A stretch of DNA of 64,000 nt from Humibacter sp. RRB41 (GCF_022761015.1 NZ_JAKWJQ010000009.1:89253-153252), one strand, 5' to 3'. Shown: positions 53,211 through 63,886, counted from the first letter of the stretch. Numbers and translations are program-made. The notes: generated by a model from the letters alone, not told the origin.

Positions 53211-53240
53211 CGGCAGCACCGCGCAGCTCGCTGCCCAATG

Positions 53241-54344
53241 TCAGCCGGCGACCTCCAACCGCAGCTTCAGCATGCCGGCGAGGCCCTCGAGTTCGGTCCG
53301 CACGGCATCCTTCAGCTCGGCGCCGAACGGCTCGTCCTCGTACACCTGGCGCACGCGGAGCACGGATGCCGGCACATCCGCCTCCGCATCCACCTTGCCC
53401 ACCAGCCGGTCGCCGTGCAGCACGGGGAGGGCGTAGAAGCCGAACCGTCGCTGCGTCGCCGGCTTGTACATGCCGAGTTGGTAGTCGAATTCGAAGAGTT
53501 CGACTAGGCGTTTGCGGTCGAAGACGAGTCGATCGAACGGAGAGAGGATCGCGGTGCGGCCCTCGAAGTCGCGTCCGAGCTGGGCAGGGTCCACCCGCCA
53601 CGCGCCGCGCACACCCTCGACGACGGCCGGCTCGCCGACGTCGCCGACGTCCATCGGTTCGAGCTGGGTCTGCGTGGTGCGCGCCCGCGCCAGACCGAGG
53701 GACCGCAGCCTGCGCGCGCGGCGCTCTCGTTCGGCATCCGTCACCGGCACCACCGGGTCGTCCGGGTAGATGCGCTCGGCGAGATCCCACTGACGTTCGC
53801 GCCCAAGACGCCCGGCGACCGCCACATCGCCACGCAGCTCCATGATCTCGAGCATCATCGCGACGTTGCGGCCGTTGTTCCAGCCCGACGACTGCCACGG
53901 CTCGACGCAGGTGTCGGGCAGGTCGCGCGAGATCATCGGGCCGCCGTGCTTCAACCGGTCGAGGATGTCGCGCCGGCACGCCTCGTTCGCCTGGACCCAC
54001 CGAGCCTGCGAGCGCGTCCACCCCGGCGCATCCGCTCCCGGCCACGCCTGCATGTCGCCCCGATAGAGCGCGACGTCGTGCGCGGCGCGCATCATGCTGC
54101 GCAGCTCGACGACCACGTGGGATGCCAGTGCCCGCTGCAGATCCTCCGGACGGTACAGCCGTCCGAGGCGGCTCCACAGCACGAGGTCGGCACTCGGCGC
54201 GACCGAGGCGGTCGGCTCGTACTGCACCAGCGTGAGCCTGCGCACGGTGTCGAGCAGGTCGACCGGGCGGGAGGCATCCAGCAGCTGAGCGCGCACGGCG
54301 ATGCGGCGCGCCTCTTCGCGTGTGAGGTGGTGGGGTTCGGTCAT
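53241..54344 (-). CDS. Winged-helix (HTH_42) protein, YcaQ/AlkX-like DNA glycosylase family
   Basis: A 367-residue protein of the HTH_42 family, which includes YcaQ (crosslink-repair glycosylase) and AlkX. Typical blocks are LTREEARRIAVRAQLL, VQYEPTASVAPSADLVLWSRLG (motif region of the active-site Gln), RDLPDTCVEPW, WNNGRNVAMMLEIMELRGDVAVAG and SPFDRLVFDRKRLVELFEFDYQLGMY. It probably removes bulky or crosslinked bases. It overlaps the next gene by 4 nt (ATGA) and converges on the esterase. Confidence 0.85.
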   Translation of the reverse strand: MTEPHHLTREEARRIAVRAQLLDASRPVDLLDTVRRLTLVQYEPTASVAPSADLVLWSRLGRLYRPEDLQRALASHVVVELRSMMRAAHDVALYRGDMQAWPGADAPGWTRSQARWVQANEACRRDILDRLKHGGPMISRDLPDTCVEPWQSSGWNNGRNVAMMLEIMELRGDVAVAGRLGRERQWDLAERIYPDDPVVPVTDAERERRARRLRSLGLARARTTQTQLEPMDVGDVGEPAVVEGVRGAWRVDPAQLGRDFEGRTAILSPFDRLVFDRKRLVELFEFDYQLGMYKPATQRRFGFYALPVLHGDRLVGKVDAEADVPASVLRVRQVYEDEPFGAELKDAVRTELEGLAGMLKLRLEVAG

Positions 54345-56560
54345 CCGTTCACGGCATTCTCGACGCCCACGTTGAAGTTGTCGCGGAAAACGGCATCCGG
54401 ATCGTAGCGACGCTTGATCTCTCGCAGCCGCGCGAGGGTCGCCGGCGGGAACGCCTCCTCAACGATCTCGGCGCCCTGCCGTGACTCGAAGCTCAGGTAG
54501 AGGCCGTCGAAGTGGGCGGCGAGGTCGGCCCAGTGCTGCTCGAAGCGGTCGCTGCGACCGATCGAGGTGATCGAGAAGTTCGCTGCGCGGTGGGCGTAGG
54601 CGGTGGCATCCGATGGGATGTCCGCAACGGCACCGCCCACCGACCGGATCTGGAACCACGGCGTGGAGCCTGACTGCACGAGGGCGGCGCCGGCGGCGGC
54701 GACCTGCGCGTCGAGGTGCTCGACCAGGCCGGAGCGGAAGTGCGGCTCGCCCTGCCCGTCGTGGGTGGCATCCGAGGCGTTGGCCATCACCACCGCGTAG
54801 GGCGCGAGCTGCACCTGCTGCCCGACCAGCGGACCGATCGCGGCGAACGGCTGCAGCCTCTCGAGGATCGTGTCGGGGTCGTTCGAGTCCACGACGCCGT
54901 ACAGCTGCCCGATCACGTCGCCACGCTGTTTGGCGAGGATGACGAACAGTGTCGTGTCGCGCGGCGCCCGCTCCATCGCCTCGCCGAATCGCTGCAGGAA
55001 CGCCTCGGTGTCGCTCGCGTCGAACGCGAGCTGCGCCCATCCGACCTCGCCGACGGCATCCACCTCGAACTCGAACGACACGACGATGCCCACGTTCGCG
55101 CCAGCGCCGCGCACCGCCCAGAACAGGTCGGGGTTCTCATCGACGGATGCCCGCGCCACCGTTCCGTCCGCCAGCACCACCTCCGCGGCGACGACGTGGT
55201 CGATCGTGAGTCCGTGCTCACGGGCGAGGAAGCCGATGCCGCCCGCGGTGGCGAGGCCGCCGACACCGACGCCGCCGTAGTCGCCGCTCGAGAGTGCCCA
55301 GCCGTGTTCGTCGAGCGACTGGGCGACATCCATCCACCGTGCGCCGGGGCCGATGCGCACGCGTTTCGTCGCCGCGTCGAGCACCTCGACGCCGTTCAGC
55401 GCCTTGAGGTCGATCACGATCCCGCCGTCGTTCGTGCTGCGACCGCTGACGCCGTGCCCGCCGCTGCGGATGCCGAGGGGCACGTCGTTGCTGCGGGCGA
55501 ACGCGAGCGCATCCACGACCTCGTCGACCGTGGTCGGCCGCAGCACGAGACCCGGCGATCCTGCGCGCATGTAGGTGGATCGCACCGTGCGATAGGCGAA
55601 GTCGCCGGGTTCGATCGCGGTGTCGCGCAGCGACTCAGGCACACCCTCGTAGTCGATGCCCTCTCGGCGCTTCGCGAGTGCCGCCGCTGTGCGTCCGACG
55701 CCGACGATCGTGCCGCGCCTGGCGCGCTCCGTCTCTACCGCCTCACGCACGGCCGGCATCGTCTCTTCCGCGAACCGCTGCAGCGCGGACGGGTCGTCGC
55801 CCATCACGATGCACGTGCCGATGCCGTCCTCGAGCGCCATCGTGACCAGCTGATCGACCTCGTTGTCGCCGCCGAGATTGAGAAGCCGACGGATCTCGGC
55901 CGGGTTCCTGCCGGCATCCGCTGCCGCGTCGTCGATGCGCGCGTTGCCGTCCTGCAGGTCGCCGTCCTTGAGGTACGGAAGCGAGGGCAGCCAGCCGTCG
56001 CCCTTGCGCCCGGTGAGGCGGAGCATGCGCGGCTTGTATGCACCGATCCAGATCGGGATGTCGTGCGCCGGCGCCGGCCCGCGCTTGCCGCCCTTCACCG
56101 GGTAGTACTCGCCGCCGGCGAAGTACTCGCGGTTACCCGAGTCCCACACGCCGCGGATCACGTCGATCGCCTCGCCGAGGGCATCGACCGACTGCCCCGG
56201 CGTCAGCCGCCGACCGCCCATCGCCTCGATCGCGTCCCAGAAACCGCCGGCGCCGAGGCCCAGGTCGAGCCGTCCGCCGGAGAGCAGGTCGAGGGATGCC
56301 GCTGCCCGCGCCGTCACCGGAGCCGGCCGCAGCGGCAGGTTGAGCACGTTCGGCGCGACGTGGATGCTCGTGGTCGCCGCCGCCACGTACGACATCAGCG
56401 TCCACGTGTCGAGGAAGGCCGGCTGGTACGGGTGGTCCTGAAAGGTCACGAGGTCGAACCCCAGTTGCTCGCTCAGCTGCGCGAGCTGCACCGGAACCTG
56501 CGGGCTCGCGTTGCCTGGCGTGATGAACGTGCCGAACTGGAGCGGATGGCCGTAGTCCAT
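54341..56560 (-). CDS. Fusion: LLM-class flavin-dependent monooxygenase + FAD-linked (berberine-bridge-type) oxidase
   Basis: A 739-residue two-enzyme fusion. Residues about 1-300 are a luciferase-like monooxygenase (FGTFITPGNASPQVPVQLAQ, VTFQDHPYQPAFLDTW, GGRLDLGLGAGGFWDAIEAM, PIWIGAYKPRMLRLTGRKGDGW), using F420 or FMN. About 320-739 is a PCMH-type FAD domain: GIRSGGHGVSGRSTN (His for covalent flavin), GVGVGGLATAGGIGFLAREHG, ending with the BBE tail RRYDPDAVFRDNFNV. The usual second Cys attachment site is replaced (SSGDYGG). Two flavin centres in one chain could couple two oxidations. The stop overlaps the YcaQ start. Confidence 0.85.
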   Translation of the reverse strand: MDYGHPLQFGTFITPGNASPQVPVQLAQLSEQLGFDLVTFQDHPYQPAFLDTWTLMSYVAAATTSIHVAPNVLNLPLRPAPVTARAAASLDLLSGGRLDLGLGAGGFWDAIEAMGGRRLTPGQSVDALGEAIDVIRGVWDSGNREYFAGGEYYPVKGGKRGPAPAHDIPIWIGAYKPRMLRLTGRKGDGWLPSLPYLKDGDLQDGNARIDDAAADAGRNPAEIRRLLNLGGDNEVDQLVTMALEDGIGTCIVMGDDPSALQRFAEETMPAVREAVETERARRGTIVGVGRTAAALAKRREGIDYEGVPESLRDTAIEPGDFAYRTVRSTYMRAGSPGLVLRPTTVDEVVDALAFARSNDVPLGIRSGGHGVSGRSTNDGGIVIDLKALNGVEVLDAATKRVRIGPGARWMDVAQSLDEHGWALSSGDYGGVGVGGLATAGGIGFLAREHGLTIDHVVAAEVVLADGTVARASVDENPDLFWAVRGAGANVGIVVSFEFEVDAVGEVGWAQLAFDASDTEAFLQRFGEAMERAPRDTTLFVILAKQRGDVIGQLYGVVDSNDPDTILERLQPFAAIGPLVGQQVQLAPYAVVMANASDATHDGQGEPHFRSGLVEHLDAQVAAAGAALVQSGSTPWFQIRSVGGAVADIPSDATAYAHRAANFSITSIGRSDRFEQHWADLAAHFDGLYLSFESRQGAEIVEEAFPPATLARLREIKRRYDPDAVFRDNFNVGVENAVNG

Positions 56561-56614
56561 CCGTCAAGGCTAGGCGTGCTCGCTGCACCTCGCTGGTCGA
56601 GTAGCGAGAGGCTG

Positions 56615-57352
56615 CTACCAGTCCTCTGCCGGCGCCGCGACGATGGGCACGTCGACCGCGTGCCAGATCGCGCCGTAGTCGTAGTGGCCGCCTGCCCAGG
56701 GCGAGTCGATGATCGCCTGCGCCGAAACGGTGACCGCCGAACTGGCATCCAGCGCCGCGGCGATGCCCGAGAAGAGGTCGCGCCGCAGCTGCTGCGCCAC
56801 ATAGCTTGCCGCGGTCGTGAGGTTGTCGTAGCTGCCGAGGCCGGCTCCGCCGCCCGAGCCGAGTCCGTTGTTCAGCGGGTTGTTGCGCAGCCACCAGCTG
56901 TTCGGGTCGTTCTCGGAGTCCATCCACTGCAGCATCACGGTGAGATTGTTAGGCGTCACGGGGAACTTGCCGTCCTGCAGAACGAGGGCGGCCCAATCGA
57001 CGTTGGTGAGTCCGCCGACGGTGATCGCGGGCGTTCCGTCGGGACGGGTGAAACCGGCCGAGTCGAACTTCGACCGCTCGACGGTCTCGGTCTTCACGTC
57101 CGCCGCGACCTTCAGGGTCTGTCGCTCACCCAGCAGCTGATTCGAGTACACGGTGCCACCCTGCAGCGATGCCGCATTCGCCGGCATCGCCACCATCGCA
57201 CTTCCCGCGAGGAACAGCACGGCCGCGCCGGCCGCCGTCATCCGTCCGGGCGAGCGCCACCGCTTGGCCGGGGCGCGATGAGCGGCCCGCGGCGTGCGCG
57301 AAGGTGCCTGCAACGCTTCGCGTGCGGCACGGCGTGTTGGGTAAGCGGTCAT
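56615..57352 (-). CDS. Secreted/membrane-anchored lysozyme-like protein
   Basis: A 245-residue protein with a long basic N-terminus (about 1-36) and a hydrophobic segment MTAAGAAVLFLAGSAMVAMPANA with a likely cleavage site ANA|AS. The C-terminal domain has LTVMLQWMDSENDPNSWW, LRNNPLNN and AIIDSPWAGGHYDYG, the pattern of lysozyme-fold phage or wall hydrolases (NNPLN, SPWA.GHY). It may cut peptidoglycan or only bind it; the catalytic Glu is not certain (SEND is a candidate). Confidence 0.6.
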   Translation of the reverse strand: MTAYPTRRAAREALQAPSRTPRAAHRAPAKRWRSPGRMTAAGAAVLFLAGSAMVAMPANAASLQGGTVYSNQLLGERQTLKVAADVKTETVERSKFDSAGFTRPDGTPAITVGGLTNVDWAALVLQDGKFPVTPNNLTVMLQWMDSENDPNSWWLRNNPLNNGLGSGGGAGLGSYDNLTTAASYVAQQLRRDLFSGIAAALDASSAVTVSAQAIIDSPWAGGHYDYGAIWHAVDVPIVAAPAEDW

Positions 57353-57487
57353 GCTCTCCGGGTGAAGCGACAGAAATTCGGATCCAGCCGCTTTCGGTTC
57401 GAGTACAAGCTACGAGACTAACAAACCCCCCGACCAGGTGCCAGGTGCTCAGCGGGCGGCGGCCAGAGAGTCAGGCGGTGGGTGCGC

Positions 57488-58330
57488 TCAGCGGGCGGCG
57501 GGTGCGGCCACCGCGTTGAGCACGTCGGCCAGGCCGTCATCGTCCACGGTTCCGGTCACGTCGGTCGCGGCATCCTTCACCTCGTCGGGCGCCTGTCCCA
57601 TCGCGACGGCGCGACCGCCGACCGAGCGGGCGAGCGCGAACATCTCGAGGTCGTTGCGCCCGTCGCCGACGACGAGCAGCGACTCGCCGGGCTTGTTCGT
57701 CCACTCGAGCACGCGCTGCAACGCCGACCCTTTGCTCACGCCGTCCGGCGCGATGTCGAGCCATGCCGCCCAACCCACCGCATACGTCACCTTGCGCAGC
57801 CCCATGCGCTCGACGATGTCGAGGAATTCCTCAGCGCTGTGACTGGGCGAGACGACGACGACACGGCTGACCGGTTCGGTCGCCAGCTCGTCGAACGGCA
57901 CGGGGTCGGCGTCGCCGAGCACCCATCCCGACGAGTCGATGCCTTCGGTGAACCTGCGCGTTCCGTCTTCGAGTTCCACCATGAAGCCGCCGTCCGGCAG
58001 GTACGGATGCACGGTGGCCAGCACTGCGCTCGCGTCGAAAGTCTCCACGAAGGCGCGGCGATAGCCGCCTTCGACCGTTTCGTCACGGGCCATGATCACG
58101 GCGCCGTTCGAGCAGACCACATACTTCGGGTGAAGGTCGAAGATGGCCAGCACACCGTGCACGGTCTGCCAGCTGCGGCCGGTGGCGAGAGTCACCTCGT
58201 GGCCGGCGTCGACCGCGCGGGTGACGGCATCCTGCACCGCTTCGCCGGCGGTCTCGTCTTCGTGCAGCAGGGTTCCGTCGACGTCGAGCGCGATCAGAAG
58301 CCGGTCGGATGCCTGTGCCGAGCCGGTCAT
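57488..58330 (-). CDS. HAD-superfamily hydrolase (Cof-type phosphatase)
   Basis: A 280-residue HAD protein. Motif I is [15 protein letters not shown] (nucleophile Asp), motif [10 protein letters not shown], and motif [16 protein letters not shown] type IIB cap lies between (about 85-185), with [12 protein letters not shown] before the last motif. It dephosphorylates small metabolites such as flavin or sugar phosphates. Its ATG overlaps the serS stop by 4 nt, so it is co-expressed with serS. Confidence 0.9.
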   Translation of the reverse strand: MTGSAQASDRLLIALDVDGTLLHEDETAGEAVQDAVTRAVDAGHEVTLATGRSWQTVHGVLAIFDLHPKYVVCSNGAVIMARDETVEGGYRRAFVETFDASAVLATVHPYLPDGGFMVELEDGTRRFTEGIDSSGWVLGDADPVPFDELATEPVSRVVVVSPSHSAEEFLDIVERMGLRKVTYAVGWAAWLDIAPDGVSKGSALQRVLEWTNKPGESLLVVGDGRNDLEMFALARSVGGRAVAMGQAPDEVKDAATDVTGTVDDDGLADVLNAVAAPAAR

Positions 58331-59595
58331 GCTGCGACCGGCCGCAGCACCTCGAGTCCGCCGAGGTAGGGCCGCAACGGTTCGGGCACGATGACCGATC
58401 CGTCGGCCTGCTGATGCGTCTCGAGCAGCGCGACGAGCCAGCGCGTGGTGGCGAACGTGCCGTTCAACGTGGCGACCGGCGTGGTCTTGCCGCTCTCGGT
58501 GCGGTACCTGGTCTGCAGCCGACGGGCCTGGAAGGTCGTGCAGTTCGAGGTCGAGGTGAGCTCTCGGTAGCGGCCCTGCGTCGGCACCCAGGCCTCGATG
58601 TCGTACTTGCGGGCGGCGCTGGATCCGAGATCGCCGGCGGCCGTGTCGATCACCCGGTAGGCGAGTCCGAGCGACTGCAGAATCTCCTCCTGCCAGCCGA
58701 CCAGGCGCTGGTGCTCCGCCTCCGATTCCTCGGGGAGCGTGTAGACGAACATCTCGAGCTTGTTGAACTGGTGCACGCGGATGATGCCCCTGGTGTCCTT
58801 GCCACCGCTGCCCGCCTCGCGCCGATAGCACGTCGACCAGCCTGCGTACCGGAGCGGACCGTTCGTCAGGTCGAGAATCTCGTCCGAATGGTAGCCGGCG
58901 AGCGCGACCTCGCTCGTTCCGGTGAGATAGAGGTCGTCGCTGCCCAGGTGGTACACCTCGTCGGCGTGCGCGCCGAGGAATCCGGTGCCCTGCATGATCT
59001 CGGGCTTCACCAGCGTCGGCGTGATCATCGGGATGAAGCCGTTGACCAGCGCGCGGTCGAGCGCGTAGCTCATCATCGCGATCTCGAGCCTGGCGCCGAC
59101 ACCCTTCAGAAAGTAGAAACGCGCGCCGCTCACCTTGGCACCGCGGGCCATGTCGATGGCATCCAACTTCTCGCCGAGTTCGAGGTGATCGAGCGGCTCG
59201 AAATCGAACTCCGGGATCGTGCCCACCTCGCGCAGGGTGATGAAGTCATCCTCACCGCCGGCCGGCACGCCGTCGATGATCACGTTGCCGATGCGGCGAA
59301 CGGCCGTGTCGAAGCGTTCCTCGGCCTCGGATGCCCGTGCCGAGGCATCCTTCACCTGCGCCGCCAGCTGCTGCGCTTGCGCGACGAGATCCTTCTTCTG
59401 CTCCTTGGGAGCGGATGCCACGCGCTTGCCGAACACGTTCTGCTCGGCCCGCAGGGACTCGAACTCGGTGATCGCCGCGCGGCGTTCCGCGTCGGCGACG
59501 AGCGCCGCATCGACCGTGTCGCCGGATTCGCCGCGAGCCTCCTGCGAACGCCTGATGAGGTCGGGATTTTCGCGCAGAAGTACGGGATCGATCAC
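58327..59595 (-). CDS. serS: Seryl-tRNA synthetase
   Basis: A 422-residue class II synthetase. The N-terminal coiled coil (about 30-105, [21 protein letters not shown]) binds the long tRNA arm. Motif 2 ([14 protein letters not shown]) and motif 3 ([18 protein letters not shown]) are complete. Acts on tRNA-Ser, including the UGA isoacceptor in this window. First gene of a serS-HAD transcript, divergent from the lipid kinase. Confidence 0.96.
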   Translation of the reverse strand: MIDPVLLRENPDLIRRSQEARGESGDTVDAALVADAERRAAITEFESLRAEQNVFGKRVASAPKEQKKDLVAQAQQLAAQVKDASARASEAEERFDTAVRRIGNVIIDGVPAGGEDDFITLREVGTIPEFDFEPLDHLELGEKLDAIDMARGAKVSGARFYFLKGVGARLEIAMMSYALDRALVNGFIPMITPTLVKPEIMQGTGFLGAHADEVYHLGSDDLYLTGTSEVALAGYHSDEILDLTNGPLRYAGWSTCYRREAGSGGKDTRGIIRVHQFNKLEMFVYTLPEESEAEHQRLVGWQEEILQSLGLAYRVIDTAAGDLGSSAARKYDIEAWVPTQGRYRELTSTSNCTTFQARRLQTRYRTESGKTTPVATLNGTFATTRWLVALLETHQQADGSVIVPEPLRPYLGGLEVLRPVAA

Positions 59596-59694
59596 CCGTC
59601 AAGTCTATGGGCGACCGAGCCCAGGGCCGGGCGTGCTTGTTCGCTCGCTCAGGGACCTGGTGCGCGGGGTGGCCGCGTACGTTCGAGGCGCCCG

Positions 59695-60771
59695 GTGAGT
59701 AGCGTTGTGCGGGTGAGCGAATCGGTCGCATCGGCGTCCGGCACAGCACCGGACCTTCCCTCCGATGCTCGGCCGCGCCGGGTCGCCATCGTGTACAACC
59801 CCTCGAAGGGCAGCACGAAGTCTCTGCGAGCTGCGATGAAGGCCGCACTCAAGGCGGCCCGCGATGCGGCAGCGGCATCCGGTGGGGTCGGCTGGTCCGA
59901 TCCTCTCTGGCTGGAGACCACTGTCGACGACGCGGGTCAGGGCGCGACCCGGCATGCACTCGACGCCGGGGTCGATCTCGTGCTGGCAGCGGGCGGCGAC
60001 GGCACGGTGCGGGCGGTCGCCGCAGGGCTGCGCGGCAGCGGCGTTCCGCTGGGGATCGTCCCGCTCGGCACAGGCAACCTGCTCGCGCGCAACCTCGGGG
60101 TTCCGATTTCCGACGTGCGGGCATCCGTGCGCCTGGCCTTCGCGGGTGACGACATGTCCATCGACATCGGCATCGCGGAGCTCACGAGGGAGGGCGGCGA
60201 GGCGAGCGCGCACGCGTTCCTCGTGATGGCAGGCATCGGCATCGATGCTGCGATGATCGCCAACACCAATCCGCAGCTGAAGAAGCGGGTCGGATGGCTG
60301 GCCTACATCGATGGCGGCCTGCGGTCGCTGAACTCCCGCAAGTTCCAGATCCACTACCAGGTGCGCGGTCATCAGCGGCACTCAGCGCACGTGACCAGCA
60401 TCCTGGCCGGGAACTGCGGCGTGCTGCCCGGCAACATGGAGCTGATGCCGGATGCCAGTCTCGACGACGGCGAGCTCGACGTCGCCTTGCTGCAGCCGCG
60501 CACCCTCTTCAGCTGGCTGTGGATCTGGCGCAAGGTCACGTGGGAGAACCGGGTGCTGCGGCGCACGGCGATCGGGCGCAAGATCATCCGGTTCACCACA
60601 TCGGACAACGCTAAGACGCTGAGCTACCTGCGCGGGGCATCCGTGAACGTCGAGGTCGTCGACGGCGCGGAGCCGGTCGAGCTCGACGGCGACAGCTTCG
60701 GCGACGTGACGGGGGCGCACTTCTGGGCTGATCCCCTCGCGCTCGTCGTGCGGGTTCCGCGCGCCGGCTAG
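59695..60771 (+). CDS. Diacylglycerol/sphingosine kinase family lipid kinase
   Basis: A 358-residue soluble DagK-type kinase. Family motifs are VAIVYNPSKG, LAAGGDGTVRAVAAGL (GGDGT, ATP and catalysis), VPLGTGNLLARNLGVP, and VMAGIGIDAAMIANTN; the C-terminal beta domain has GNCGVLPGNMELMPDASLDDGELDV. It likely phosphorylates diacylglycerol or a related lipid at the membrane. The GTG at 59695 has CGAGGCG upstream; GTG 59713 is possible. The stop shares its CTAG with the converging GNAT stop. Confidence 0.9.
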   Translation: MSSVVRVSESVASASGTAPDLPSDARPRRVAIVYNPSKGSTKSLRAAMKAALKAARDAAAASGGVGWSDPLWLETTVDDAGQGATRHALDAGVDLVLAAGGDGTVRAVAAGLRGSGVPLGIVPLGTGNLLARNLGVPISDVRASVRLAFAGDDMSIDIGIAELTREGGEASAHAFLVMAGIGIDAAMIANTNPQLKKRVGWLAYIDGGLRSLNSRKFQIHYQVRGHQRHSAHVTSILAGNCGVLPGNMELMPDASLDDGELDVALLQPRTLFSWLWIWRKVTWENRVLRRTAIGRKIIRFTTSDNAKTLSYLRGASVNVEVVDGAEPVELDGDSFGDVTGAHFWADPLALVVRVPRAG

Positions 60772-61195
60772 GGCCTCACGTCCGCCGTTCGCACCATCCA
60801 CTTCGACGGCTCGGCGAGCGGTTCGAAGCCGAACTTGGCGTAGAGCCCGTGCGCGTCGGCCGTCGAGAGCAACGTGCGCTTCAGCCCCAGCTGCTCCAGA
60901 TCGGCGACGACGCCCTCGATCAGGCCGACGCCGACGCCGTTGCCCCGCGCCTCGGGATCGACGAACACGTCGCAGAGCCATCCGAACGTCGCGCCGTCAG
61001 TGATGACTCGTGCGTACGCGACCTGGTCTCCGGTCTCGGTGTCGAAGACGCGTAGTTCCGGGAGCCGTCGATGGCGGCATCCTGAGTGGCGCGAGGGCGG
61101 TCGGATGCCCAGTACGACTGCTCGCTCAGCCAGCGATGCACCTGCGCGCGATCGATGTCGGCAGTGTCGGTGGAAAAGCGGTAGCGGGCATCCAT
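60768..61195 (-). pseudogene. GNAT acetyltransferase, frameshifted
   Basis: The N-terminal part (YRFSTDTADIDRAQVHRWLS, SYWASDRPRATQDAAIDGSRN) and the C-terminal part (LRVFDTETGDQVAYARVITD, CDVFVDPEARGNGVGVGLIEGVV with the acetyl-CoA loop, LYAKFGFEPL) are both clear GNAT blocks but lie in different frames. The break is at about 61057, where one missing base would restore a normal protein of about 140 residues. Either a recent null mutation or a sequencing error. Confidence 0.8.
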
Positions 61196-61204
61196 CGCTC
61201 CAGA

Positions 61205-62188
61205 TTATTGGGCAGAGGTCTCCGGCTCTCCGCCAATCAGGCCGCGCAACCAGTCGCGCGCTTCGATGAACACGTCGTCGGCGTAACGCGGGTCGTAGTC
61301 GATGGGCTCACGGTCGGCCCTCGGGTACGAACCCAAGAAGATGATGTGCGGGCTGAATCGAAAAAGGCCGAGCAGGGCATCCGCAACGCGCTCATCACGC
61401 ACATGCCCGTCGGCGTCGAGCACGAATCGGTATCGCCCGATCTCGTCGCCGATCGGTCGCGACTCGATCAGGCTCAGGTTCACCCCCCGGGTGGAGAACT
61501 GCTCCAGCATCTCCACGAGCGTTCCTGAGCGGTCGGACGGCAGCTCGACGATGAGGCTCGTCTTGTCGGCGCCGGTGGGCTCCGGGATGCTCCTGGTTCG
61601 GCTGACCAGCGCGAATCGCGTCACGGCGTTGGGGTTGTCGATGATGTTCTCGGCCAGCACCACGAGGTCGTGATGGTCGACGATCGTGGGCGGGGCGATC
61701 GCGGCGTCGGCCGGACTGACAGGGCGGCCTGCGGCATCCGTCTCGAGCAACGACGTGGCGGCTGTCACGTTGCTCGACGCCGGCACGTAATCGTGCGACG
61801 GAAGGTTGGCGGTGAGCCACGCGTTGCACTGCGCGTAGGCGACAGGATGCGCCGCCACGGTCTTCACCTCGGCCAGCGTCGTGCCAGGCCGCGCCACCAG
61901 CACGAATCCGACGGGTACCAGGTACTCGCCGACGATGCGCAGGCCGGGGTTGGTCGCGAGGGCGTCCTGCGTGGCGGAGACGCCGCCCTCGATCGAGTTC
62001 TCGATCGCGATCATCGCGGCGACGCTGCGCCCGGTGACCACGTCGTTCAGCGCCTCGCCCACGTTGTTCACCGGACGCCAGGTCTTGCCGCTGGCCTGGG
62101 GAACCTGCGCGAGCGCCGCCTCCGTGAAGGTGCCGGTCGGGCCCAAGAAGCTGTACGACTCAGGAGTCTCGACAGGGGCATCCGACAT
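61205..62188 (-). CDS. pheA: Prephenate dehydratase
   Basis: A 327-residue enzyme of phenylalanine synthesis. The PDT domain starts [16 protein letters not shown] and contains [11 protein letters not shown], and the catalytic TRF in VTRFALVSR. The C-terminal ACT domain, for Phe feedback control, shows [24 protein letters not shown] with ESRP intact. A C-terminal tail of about 45 residues follows. ATG 62188 starts near the first motif. It converts prephenate to phenylpyruvate in the cytoplasm. Confidence 0.95.
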   Translation of the reverse strand: MSDAPVETPESYSFLGPTGTFTEAALAQVPQASGKTWRPVNNVGEALNDVVTGRSVAAMIAIENSIEGGVSATQDALATNPGLRIVGEYLVPVGFVLVARPGTTLAEVKTVAAHPVAYAQCNAWLTANLPSHDYVPASSNVTAATSLLETDAAGRPVSPADAAIAPPTIVDHHDLVVLAENIIDNPNAVTRFALVSRTRSIPEPTGADKTSLIVELPSDRSGTLVEMLEQFSTRGVNLSLIESRPIGDEIGRYRFVLDADGHVRDERVADALLGLFRFSPHIIFLGSYPRADREPIDYDPRYADDVFIEARDWLRGLIGGEPETSAQ

Positions 62189-62245
62189 GCCCGCCAGCTT
62201 ATCGGGGGCAGACACCCGCCCCGGCCGGATGCGAGACTTGAGCCC

Positions 62246-63886
62246 ATGGCCGAACGCGCGGGAACACCAGCAAACCCTGACGACCTGATCGACATCGAAG
62301 CGCTCGTGCGGGCGTACTACGACCTGCATCCTGATGCCTCGATCCCTGCGCAGCGCGTCGTGTTCGGCACCAGCGGACACCGCGGCAGTGCCTTCGACAC
62401 CGCCTTCAACGAGGACCACATCGTGGCGATCACGCAGGCGATCGTCGACTACCGCAAGGGGCAGGGCACCACCGGTCCGCTCTTCATCGGAGCGGACACG
62501 CACGCGCTGAGCATGCCGGCGCAGACCACTGCCCTCGAGGTGCTGGTCGGCAACGGCGTCGAGGTACTCGTCGACGAGTACGACGACTTCACGCCGACGC
62601 CTGCGGTGAGCCACGCGATCATCAGGTACAACCGCGAGCACCAGGGCGATGCCTCCACGGGCTCGGCGCACGGGGAGGCCGACGGCATCGTCGTCACGCC
62701 CAGCCACAACCCGCCTCGCGACGGCGGCTTCAAGTACAACCCGCCGCACGGCGGCCCCGCCGATTCTGATGCCACCACCTGGATCGCGAATCGCGCCAAC
62801 GAACTCATCGCCGACGGCCTGCGAGGCGTGAACCGTGCGGAGCCGAGCGGCGTCGAGACCTACGACTTTCGCGAGCGCTACGTCGACGACCTGAAGAACA
62901 TCATCGACATCGACGCGATCAAGCGGGCCGGTGTGCGCATCGGCGCAGATCCGCTCGGCGGCGCGAGCGCGCACTACTGGTCGCTGATCGGCGAGAAATA
63001 CGGCCTCGACCTCACCGTGGTGAACCCGGTGATCGACCCGCAGTGGGGCTTCATGACACTGGACTGGGACGGCAAGATCCGCATGGATCCATCGTCACCG
63101 TCGGCGATGGCATCCGTGCTGAAGCACAAGGACGACTTCGACGTGCTGACGGGCAACGATGCGGATGCCGACCGGCACGGCATCGTCACCCCCGACGGCG
63201 GTCTGATGAACCCGAACCACTACCTGGCCGTCGCCATCCAGTACCTCTACACCCACCGCCCGGACTGGCGACCGGATGCCGCCATCGGCAAGACCCTGGT
63301 GTCGTCGTCGATCATCGATCGGGTGGCGCAGTCGCTCGGCCGTCGCCTCTGGGAGGTGCCGGTCGGCTTCAAGTGGTTCGTGCCCGGTCTCGTCGACGGT
63401 TCGGTCGCGTTCGGCGGCGAGGAGAGCGCCGGTGCCTCGTTCCTGCGTCTGGACGGCACCGCGTGGACGACGGACAAGGACGGCATCCTGCTCGCTCTGC
63501 TCGCCGGCGAGATCACGGCGGTCACCGGAAAGAGCCCTTCGCAGCTGTACCGGGAACTCACCGAGCAGTTCGGCGACCCGGTCTACCAGCGGGTGGATGC
63601 CGCTGCCACCAAAGAACAGAAGGCCAAGCTCGGCAAGCTCGACGGCGACGCGATCGAGGCGACGGAGCTCGGCGGCGAGAAGATCGTCGCGAAGCTCTCG
63701 AAGGCCCCTGGCAACGACGCCCCGATCGGCGGCGTGAAGGTCGTCACCGAGAACGCCTGGTTCGCGGCCCGCCCGAGCGGCACGGAGGACGTTTACAAGA
63801 TCTACGCGGAGTCGTTCCTCGGCGCCGACCACCTCAAGCAGGTGCAGTCAGAGGCGAAGGCGATCGTCGACGCCGCGATCGCCTAG
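62246..63886 (+). CDS. pgm: Phosphoglucomutase (alpha-D-glucose phosphate-specific)
   Basis: A 546-residue alpha-phosphohexomutase. Landmarks: [12 protein letters not shown] near residue 35, the catalytic phosphoserine in [17 protein letters not shown] (about 150), the Mg-binding [10 protein letters not shown] (about 305), the sugar loop [11 protein letters not shown] (about 390), and the phosphate-binding [13 protein letters not shown] at the end. It interconverts glucose-1-P and glucose-6-P. It is divergent from pheA, with about 57 bp between starts. Confidence 0.96.
   Translation: MAERAGTPANPDDLIDIEALVRAYYDLHPDASIPAQRVVFGTSGHRGSAFDTAFNEDHIVAITQAIVDYRKGQGTTGPLFIGADTHALSMPAQTTALEVLVGNGVEVLVDEYDDFTPTPAVSHAIIRYNREHQGDASTGSAHGEADGIVVTPSHNPPRDGGFKYNPPHGGPADSDATTWIANRANELIADGLRGVNRAEPSGVETYDFRERYVDDLKNIIDIDAIKRAGVRIGADPLGGASAHYWSLIGEKYGLDLTVVNPVIDPQWGFMTLDWDGKIRMDPSSPSAMASVLKHKDDFDVLTGNDADADRHGIVTPDGGLMNPNHYLAVAIQYLYTHRPDWRPDAAIGKTLVSSSIIDRVAQSLGRRLWEVPVGFKWFVPGLVDGSVAFGGEESAGASFLRLDGTAWTTDKDGILLALLAGEITAVTGKSPSQLYRELTEQFGDPVYQRVDAAATKEQKAKLGKLDGDAIEATELGGEKIVAKLSKAPGNDAPIGGVKVVTENAWFAARPSGTEDVYKIYAESFLGADHLKQVQSEAKAIVDAAIA

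Noticed and set aside
54716..57421. A 901-residue open frame on the plus strand opposite the LLM-oxidase fusion
   Set aside because: It is the antisense shadow of GC-rich coding sequence: Arg/His/Val-rich text, no family motif, no ribosome site. The minus-strand genes have clear families.
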